Below, in pieces: positions 58,606 through 64,000 of a stretch of DNA of 64,000 bases; positions within the stretch are counted from its first letter, which is position 1, and each line of letters opens with the position of its first letter. A program made the position numbers and the translations under genes. The stretch is from Gracilaria domingensis (taxonomy: Eukaryota; Rhodophyta; Florideophyceae; Gracilariales; Gracilariaceae): contig VCMS01000004.1 in the NCBI GenBank assembly GCA_022539475.1, positions 62,001 to 126,000 on the forward strand. The letters are read 5' to 3'. The notes beneath the pieces were generated by a model. The model saw only the letters and a list, made by a program, of their open reading frames with translations. It was not told the origin of the DNA and did no database searches.

Positions 58606-60606
58606 TCATCCCACATCATCGTTCATATGCGCGGCTGACAATCTTGCGGAACGTCTTCTTGGGATCTTTGACTTTTTTTTTGCATCTACTTTTAGATGTA
58701 GATCAGTTGATTTCGTCGTCACCGAACTGGTTCTAGACCTCAAAACTCTGGTGTCTTCTGTAGCGTGAGATGTGTTTGACGCGTCGACTAAACGCCTTTT
58801 TCCCTCATCCGATGATTGTCTTGTTTTCCTCTGGGTCACTCTACTGCGCATCATATCCGAGTCTCCTCTGTCACTTTGATCCCCTGTTTTCGTCGGATGA
58901 TTCTTTGGCAAAGGCTTCCCCGGTAGCTTCAGATTATTCTCCTTTGTTGAAGACTGTGACACTACGGCAACTATTTCTTCCTCAGAGTCGTCAGCGAGAC
59001 CTTCATCCCGTGTGCCGTAGATCATATGGATACGTCGGCCTCCTACTCGAATCGAATCTGTAACCTTTGTCCGAGGCACCGGACCTTGACCATTGACGGA
59101 ACCAATATCAATTTCCTTACTTGTTGGTCCTTGTGAGGTCTTGGCCATATTGAAAGACACCTCCGACTCATTAGATCTTCGAGAGATATTTGCTCGCGAT
59201 GTCACAGGTCTATATCCGAAAGGCATTTCATCTAGCCTGGTAGTTACGACTCCAGATTTTGATGGATGCGGACAAGCTTGGCTTTGAATTCTTTCCAAGT
59301 TGTCTTCTTCAGAAACGCTTGAACAGAATGTTGGCCTATTGTGGTTCCCATCTTGGTAGAAATTCATTGTGTCCTCATTGAGAGCTCTTCTCCTCGTCTG
59401 TCGTCGATGGCGGTTTCGAAGCTTCTGTCGCAGATGAGCATTCCTCAGCATGAATGCGCCTATGTTTCTCAAGATAGTCTCGATTAGAAATGAAATGATG
59501 CAGGCGTACGCGATAATGATCAGAAACATTATCACCTTTGAGTCACTGAACGATGCTTGAATTTCCCAAGGAACGAAAATGCAAATGAACAGCAAAAGTG
59601 CAAAAGCTTCTAGTGCCAGTTGCTCTATGTGCTTCACCCATTTCGGCAAACCTAGGGGTGGGAGTGACGCAGTAAGAGCGTTCCAGCCGCTCTCAACGTT
59701 TTGTCGCCAAGTCTGGAACATGTTGGGCAAAGTCCTAAGCTTGTTTGGCAGAGTTTCAAGCTTGCCTGGCAGAAATTCAAACATGTCTGGCAGAGTCTTA
59801 AACATGTCTGATAAAGCCTTCGAAAATCTTCTTAGCCTCTTCGCTAATGCTTCTTTTAGATGCGAAGCTCCTCCACTTTTCTCGGTGAATCTGTCTAACC
59901 AAGAGTCCTCAAAGTAGTATATCCAATTCACATGTGAACGAAAGTATTGATCACTGAAATCATCTTGAAACGCCTCAATTTTATCTAGAAGAACGGTCAT
60001 TTGACTCTCTCGCTGATACTTAAGTCTGTTTCTCTGGACATCTTTCCTGATGAGTTCCAATCTCTCCTTCCACTTTCTCCAGTCCTCCTTCCTGAATATC
60101 GAGAAGGGTTTTGGGACAGTCTGGCTGTGTGCTTGGCAATTTAAGTTTTGCAGATATGTTTGAATTTCCTTCGGCAATGAAGCACCTTCCTTCATATTCT
60201 GCAGAAGAATCTCCTCGTCCAGCGTGGAATTTGACAGATTCTTGAGCAACAAGTAAAGGCTCTTGTCGTTCAGGACATGACTGTTCGAGTAGCTCCATGA
60301 TGTTAGGATAAATTGTCGGGCCCACCAAGGTTCGTTCCTGGTAATTGAGCGCAAAAGCTCATTGTGTGTATTTGAAAGGGCTCGAATTGCGGTTTGTATC
60401 TCAAACAGAGTTCTGGCCGGATCACCAAGCGGCTTGTTTGTTTTGCTTCGTCCTTCCCCTTCAGACGTTTTTAGACCAGATTGTTTGGAATCTTCGTAAA
60501 ACGCATCTCTGTAATTGCGAGTTCCTTGTTTGCAATTCACTGAAACTGTCTGTATCAAGAATAGATAGATCAATAGAACGAGAAACTTCACGGGCTGATT
60601 GCCCAT
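58606..60606 (-). CDS. Unknown membrane protein with heptapeptide repeats
   Basis: Encodes 666 residues of no recognised family. A signal peptide covers 1-25 (KFLVLLIYLFLIQTVSVNC). The lumenal part (about 26-330) is helical and charged, with a coiled-coil-like stretch and five tandem heptads at 265-299 (consensus LPxMFxT or LPxKLxT). Two transmembrane segments follow (about 331-350 and 357-380). The cytoplasmic tail (about 390-666) is basic and Ser/Thr-rich, ending KKKSKIPRRRSARLSAAHM. The tail contains PHPSKS and many RxxS sites, so phosphorylation is possible. The overall shape recalls nuclear-envelope or ER anchoring proteins, but that is only a guess. The ATG at 60606 opens the signal peptide. 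Confidence 0.75.
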   Translation of the reverse strand: MGNQPVKFLVLLIYLFLIQTVSVNCKQGTRNYRDAFYEDSKQSGLKTSEGEGRSKTNKPLGDPARTLFEIQTAIRALSNTHNELLRSITRNEPWWARQFILTSWSYSNSHVLNDKSLYLLLKNLSNSTLDEEILLQNMKEGASLPKEIQTYLQNLNCQAHSQTVPKPFSIFRKEDWRKWKERLELIRKDVQRNRLKYQRESQMTVLLDKIEAFQDDFSDQYFRSHVNWIYYFEDSWLDRFTEKSGGASHLKEALAKRLRRFSKALSDMFKTLPDMFEFLPGKLETLPNKLRTLPNMFQTWRQNVESGWNALTASLPPLGLPKWVKHIEQLALEAFALLLFICIFVPWEIQASFSDSKVIMFLIIIAYACIISFLIETILRNIGAFMLRNAHLRQKLRNRHRRQTRRRALNEDTMNFYQDGNHNRPTFCSSVSEEDNLERIQSQACPHPSKSGVVTTRLDEMPFGYRPVTSRANISRRSNESEVSFNMAKTSQGPTSKEIDIGSVNGQGPVPRTKVTDSIRVGGRRIHMIYGTRDEGLADDSEEEIVAVVSQSSTKENNLKLPGKPLPKNHPTKTGDQSDRGDSDMMRSRVTQRKTRQSSDEGKRRLVDASNTSHATEDTRVLRSRTSSVTTKSTDLHLKVDAKKKSKIPRRRSARLSAAHMNDDVG
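59710..59814 (-). repeat. 21-bp coding minisatellite, five units
   Basis: Five in-frame 21-nt units inside the membrane protein gene encode LSDMFKT, LPDMFEF, LPGKLET, LPNKLRT and LPNMFQT. The units are diverged but keep codon frame and hydrophobic positions. Confidence 0.85.
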
Positions 60607-62607
60607 GTTGAAAGTTCACGGCGTTTTCAGTCACACGATAGTAAGCAGTTGGCTATTAAGACTCTAAAGATCTCGTAGAGAACACAGAGCTAAGAAATAG
60701 TGGCTTGAAAGAATTCAGGTTCGTCTCCACTTCTTGGTCTTGCTGTATCTGCTCTTTGTCACAATCTCATACCTATCTTTGGAGAAAGCGCGCTTTCCTT
60801 CCTAATATTGCTTCGGTGCTGGATTCTTATCTTTTGCCCACTTACTCTGAGGCAAAGTGCCTTCAACTCGGGCCCGAGAGAGAGCTGTTAGAGATGTTGT
60901 GGTGCGGGAACATCAAGGAAGACCACTGAGAGCGGTTGCAAATTTAAAGCAGCAGCTTTCGGTTTGAATTTCAAACTTTGAGATAAGCGTACGCTTTTCA
61001 AAAACGGACGAAAGAGCCTTCCGTTGTGTTTCAATGGAATTTCGAGGTACGATTTTGATCCTCGGAGCCCAGTTTCAAGCGTTTGAAGTTTGAACTTCAA
61101 ACAATGGGCAACCAGTGTATTTTTAACTAATTAAATTAATGTAATTGTTAACTCTTTTCAAGACCGGTGGCAAACATGATCCTCAAGAGCTTTTGTAATG
61201 TACGTTCGCCGCACAAAGGCCAGATGCATCAATACACCCGTCTATTCCCGGTTCTCGTGTGAGTAACATGGCGTGAGGCATAGACAAGAAACTGCAGGTG
61301 CTGCAATTTCTGGCTCGGTTGCAGACGAACACGTTTGCGTCGGTAGCACGACCGTTGAGAGTATCACGGGAGCATCCATGTGCTCCATCGGAGAGAGCTC
61401 GCACGGTAGTCTTTAGTCTGCGTTTCGTGGCTCTCTCAGTATATAAAGCGGCATCGAACCGCATTCTTTTGCAAAACCCTTGCGTACCTCGCCACTTAAC
61501 TCATAAGCTGCGACGCACAACGCATTTGATTGTGTAAGAGCTCCTCTTTGAGGTTGTGTAACATATGACGCTGATCTACAACAAAGCCAATCACCCCTGG
61601 TTTACACTCTACCTTGCTTTCAAGTAGTCAGAGTTCGTACATTGTGCAATGACTCAGAGTCAGATCGAAAGTGTCTCACGATTCCCAAACATATAAATGG
61701 AAGCCACTGATCATCGTTCTTGACATTCTCGAGGAACATACTTTCCGCAAAGGGACATTCCTTATTGGCATGCACAGGGCATGCATCACTTATGTGCCGT
61801 GTTGGACAACATCTGCCGTACAGAAACAACAGTAATGGAAGGGAGGCAAGTTGAAATGAAGACTTCCACCACAGCCAGCGCTGCATGTACGATTCAATGT
61901 TGAACATGACAATAGTTTAAGAACAGTCTGGCTTCCCTGAGAAAAACTTCATTTCACAGTACCAAGGGTAGTCACGTGAAAAATGTGATGTCGAAAAGGA
62001 AGGAAAAAGAAGAACGGCGAGAACTGTGCACATCCTCACGATAACGTTCTTGCGCTTCCTTTTTTTTTTTCTTTTCGACATTGTATTTCTTGCACCGTTT
62101 CGTTTTCCTTGCTTTTGGAACAAGGTTAAAAGTTGTACGAAGTTAGAAAGCGGAAATGTAAGGATTTTTACCTCTCTCTTTTACTATGAGGATCCTAGAC
62201 GTATTCTTCTTGGAATAAAAAAGGCATTTGTGCTTTCAACATGGCCGTTGTGGCCTGAGTGATAAGAGTACGTAAAAACCAAATGAGCTGCTCACTGCGA
62301 CAAGGGAAGGAGGGGTCTGCCATGATCGAAAGAAATGTCGCTAAGTGTTACGGAGCAGTCTAAGTAATATGCCACAGGACATGTAGCAGTATCTTAAAGA
62401 TTTCTTGAAGGAAAATCTAATGCTGCGCTCGGTTCGAAATCTTTACTAAAAAGGCCTTTCGTGCAGAGTGCATAGCAACAATCGAGATTGGGGTGAATGT
62501 CAGATATTGTCATTTGTTGTTTATTCTGTATGCTTCTGTACCCCCGTAACCACAAACAACCGCGGACCCAGGTTACGAAGGTGCCTTTTCCTGAGCATGT
62601 CACATGC
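60607..62607. other. Intergenic region
   Basis: A 2.0-kb spacer upstream of the membrane protein. It contains TATATAAA at 61440-61447 with no recognised gene downstream. Two minus-strand ORFs (61183-61464 and 61620-61907) start with ATG but have no recognisable domain. AAGTTTGAACTTCAAAC, a self-complementary stretch, lies at about 61085. Confidence 0.4.
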
Positions 62608-62629
62608 TCAGGAAAAGGCCCCTTCGTAA
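62573..62629. repeat. Near-perfect hairpin, 28-bp arms, 1-nt loop
   Basis: Left arm 62573-62600 and right arm 62602-62629 are reverse complements with one mismatch (T/G at the tenth base). The core is GCCTTTTCCTGAGCATGT. The minus-strand ORF 62608-62892 ends inside the right arm. Confidence 0.95.
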
Positions 62630-62892
62630 TTTCCGGCAGGACACTTGGGCAGGCGTTTCTGTTTGTCTTCCTCAACGCGATTCTGGATCTCTGACAGAAT
62701 CCGTTTGATTTCTCTTACTTGGGTGATGTTTTGCTCTGGAATGCTACAAACCATAATATCGAGTTCAAGAACTACACTGAGAAGCTTTTCCCACATTGCA
62801 TCAAAACCTCCAATACCAGTCGCCGCTGGAACTGCAAGAACGGGTACGGCGGGGGCAGATTCGTATTCCATCACATCGAATTTGGACCACAT
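62608..62892 (-). CDS. Possible antisense ORF, product unknown
   Basis: A 94-codon frame from an ATG at 62892. The ATG shares the bases CATG (62890-62893) with the GNA1 start on the other strand. It reads GGFDAMWEKLLSVVLELDIM and then a charged helix TQVREIKRILSEIQNRVEED, which look protein-like. Its stop lies in the hairpin arm. No family is recognised. If GNA1 has an upstream start (62726 or 62741), the two reading frames are fully antisense and only one is likely real. Confidence 0.3.
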   Translation of the reverse strand: MWSKFDVMEYESAPAVPVLAVPAATGIGGFDAMWEKLLSVVLELDIMVCSIPEQNITQVREIKRILSEIQNRVEEDKQKRLPKCPAGNYEGAFS

Positions 62893-63334
62893 GGCTCCGG
62901 TAGAGAAGATTTGTATTCGGCGTGTCGAAGAAGCAGATCTACAACGTGGATTCTTCGAAGTTTTATCGCAGCTGACAGCGGCACCTCGGCTTTCATCAGA
63001 GCAATTCGGTGAACTAGTTCGTGCTCAGATAGAGCTGGACGTTCAACTTACGCTTGTTGCGGTTGAAGGGGACCGAGTGTTGGGGACGGGTTCCATTCTG
63101 ATCGAGCCAAAATTTATTCGGGGTGGGAGTCCCGCTGGTCATATCGAAGACGTCGTTATGCACTCTTCACTGCGAGGAAAAGGTGTCGGTAAACAAATTA
63201 TTGAGCGTTTAGTGGGTCATGCGAAGGAGAAGGGATGTTATAAAGTGGTGTTAGACTGTGGTGAGTACAATGTTCCCTTTTATGAGAAATGCGGCTTAAA
63301 ACAGATGGGGAGGCAAATGGCGATATACTTCTGA
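62891..63334 (+). CDS. GNA1: Glucosamine-6-phosphate N-acetyltransferase
   Basis: Encodes 147 residues of the GNAT fold. Diagnostic segments: ICIRRVEEADLQRGFFEVLS, LTLVAVEGDRVLGTGSILIE, GHIEDVVMHSSLRGKGVGK (the RGKGVGK loop binds acetyl-CoA) and GCYKVVLDCGEYNVPFYEKC. The enzyme acetylates glucosamine 6-phosphate on the way to UDP-GlcNAc. In-frame ATGs at 62726 and 62741 would add an Ser/Thr/Arg-rich presequence (MLQTIISSSRTTLRSFSH), which could be an organelle signal. The ATG at 62891 starts exactly at the usual cytosolic N-terminus. Confidence 0.92.
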   Translation: MAPVEKICIRRVEEADLQRGFFEVLSQLTAAPRLSSEQFGELVRAQIELDVQLTLVAVEGDRVLGTGSILIEPKFIRGGSPAGHIEDVVMHSSLRGKGVGKQIIERLVGHAKEKGCYKVVLDCGEYNVPFYEKCGLKQMGRQMAIYF

Positions 63335-64000
63335 ATCATGTGTACAAGTGAAGTGCTGATATAACGAGACCCGGATTCGTTTGCTCGGTGCGCTAGATAA
63401 GACATTCACTTCAAAAAGACATATATGTATCAATGACGCAGTACTGCCCATACACAACGTGTTGTTGAAGCCACAACTTCGGCACCTTACTGGAACTGTT
63501 TCGAGTCTGACTGTAACATAAAGCGTTAAAATCGCTGGTTGGAGCGACCGAGAACTTCCATTTCGCGCTGGCTTTAGCTGTGATCAACGCTATCATAAAA
63601 TTTATGACATGACGATGATCACTGCTCCAAGCCACAAGGTCATTTAATGACCTTGTGGCTTGGAGCAGTGATCATCGTCATGTCAAAAATTTTGCCAGCA
63701 TTTGCAACTTCTTGAAATTAGACTTGGCTCCAAATGCGATTTGCATCGTTCCAGAAAAAATCTGGCATATGTACGGCCCATTTCTTCCAAACCGCCTTCA
63801 AAATATCTGCTCGACCCAATTGAGAGCCACTTATGTGGTGGCGAGTGGCCTGTACTCGCAAATCTTTGACCGCATAAATTTGTGCCTGCAATCGAGCGCT
63901 GTCGGGTCTCTCTGTGGAAGCGTCTAAACCGCACAGCTGCACCACCAACTCTGCGCTGCACCAGTAATGCCCCCCACCCAATTCCATAGCCCCACGAAAT
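63335..64000. other. Window end with large palindrome
   Basis: Spacer after GNA1. It contains the palindrome at 63605-63685. Three ORFs overlap on both strands beyond it, including a minus-strand ATG frame at 63987-63718, but none has a recognisable domain. The identical start MAWSSDHRHV on both strands (63655 plus, 63635 minus) is produced by the palindrome itself. Confidence 0.4.
63605..63685. repeat. Perfect palindrome, 40-bp arms, 1-nt centre
   Basis: Left arm 63605-63644 and right arm 63646-63685 are exact reverse complements around a single T at 63645. The arms extend to about 48 bp with one mismatch (AAAATTTA against AAAATTTT outside). The arm sequence, with GATGATCACTGCTCC, is unique in the window. 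Confidence 0.97.

Noticed and set aside
16271..63685. CRISPR array
   Set aside because: The repeats are single inverted pairs, without regularly spaced direct repeats, in a eukaryotic genome.
63655..63987. Genes on both strands beside the large palindrome
   Set aside because: The shared N-terminus is generated by the palindrome; no domain or splice support is visible.

Overview
The window is eukaryotic nuclear DNA with compact, mostly intron-poor genes. It encodes Pol III subunit K, CDC5L, a cyclin K/T-like protein, PEX16, RRS1 and Raf-like kinase genes, a plastid-type glycerol-3-phosphate acyltransferase and a fused plant/bacterial-type RibBA. This points to a photosynthetic eukaryote. The few short spliceosomal introns (donors GTACGT, GTATGT, GTAAGG; branch sites CTAAC), the small intergenic gaps and soluble GPAT with RibBA suggest a red alga; that assignment is an inference and the species cannot be read from the sequence.

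Layout. 0-14 kb: a spliced VOC-fold protein, a MINPP-like histidine phosphatase, a GC-rich island followed by about 3.2 kb without genes, an alpha/beta hydrolase, a spliced F-box/LRR-like protein, a PUS3-type pseudouridine synthase, and a tentative spliced gene. 14-26 kb: plastid GPAT, cyclin, a three-exon PEMT, a REX1B-like protein, a secreted glycosyltransferase-like protein whose start overlaps the end of a two-exon Pol III subunit gene (POLR3K), an SR-like splicing factor with an apparent frameshift, and PEX16. 26-41 kb: an accessory stretch with retroelement 3' ends and perfect hairpins, a membrane-anchored aspartic protease, GARS (purine synthesis), a bacterial-type sugar aminotransferase, an FBXL-like protein, a truncated acyl-CoA-synthetase-like protein, a PhoD-like phosphatase and a Siva-family zinc protein behind a perfect E2F palindrome. 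41-64 kb: a pseudokinase/ANTH-like/Raf-like kinase fusion, RRS1, CDC5L, RibBA, a kelch protein, a secreted hydrolase, a cluster of decayed LINE fragments, RNA 3'-phosphate cyclase, a membrane protein with a 21-bp minisatellite, and glucosamine-6-phosphate acetyltransferase overlapping an antisense ORF.

Functional themes are RNA processing (CDC5L, SR-like protein, PUS3, RtcA), transcription (cyclin K/T, POLR3K), ribosome assembly (RRS1), lipid synthesis (GPAT, PEMT), riboflavin and purine synthesis (RibBA, GARS) and amino-sugar metabolism (DegT/WbpE-like aminotransferase, GNA1). Several divergent gene pairs share GC-rich islands, some with E2F-type palindromes. The most unusual things are the hidden POLR3K gene with its 18-nt first exon and same-strand overlap, a near-perfect 40-bp palindrome plus four other short-looped hairpins in intergenic DNA, and the kinase fusion.
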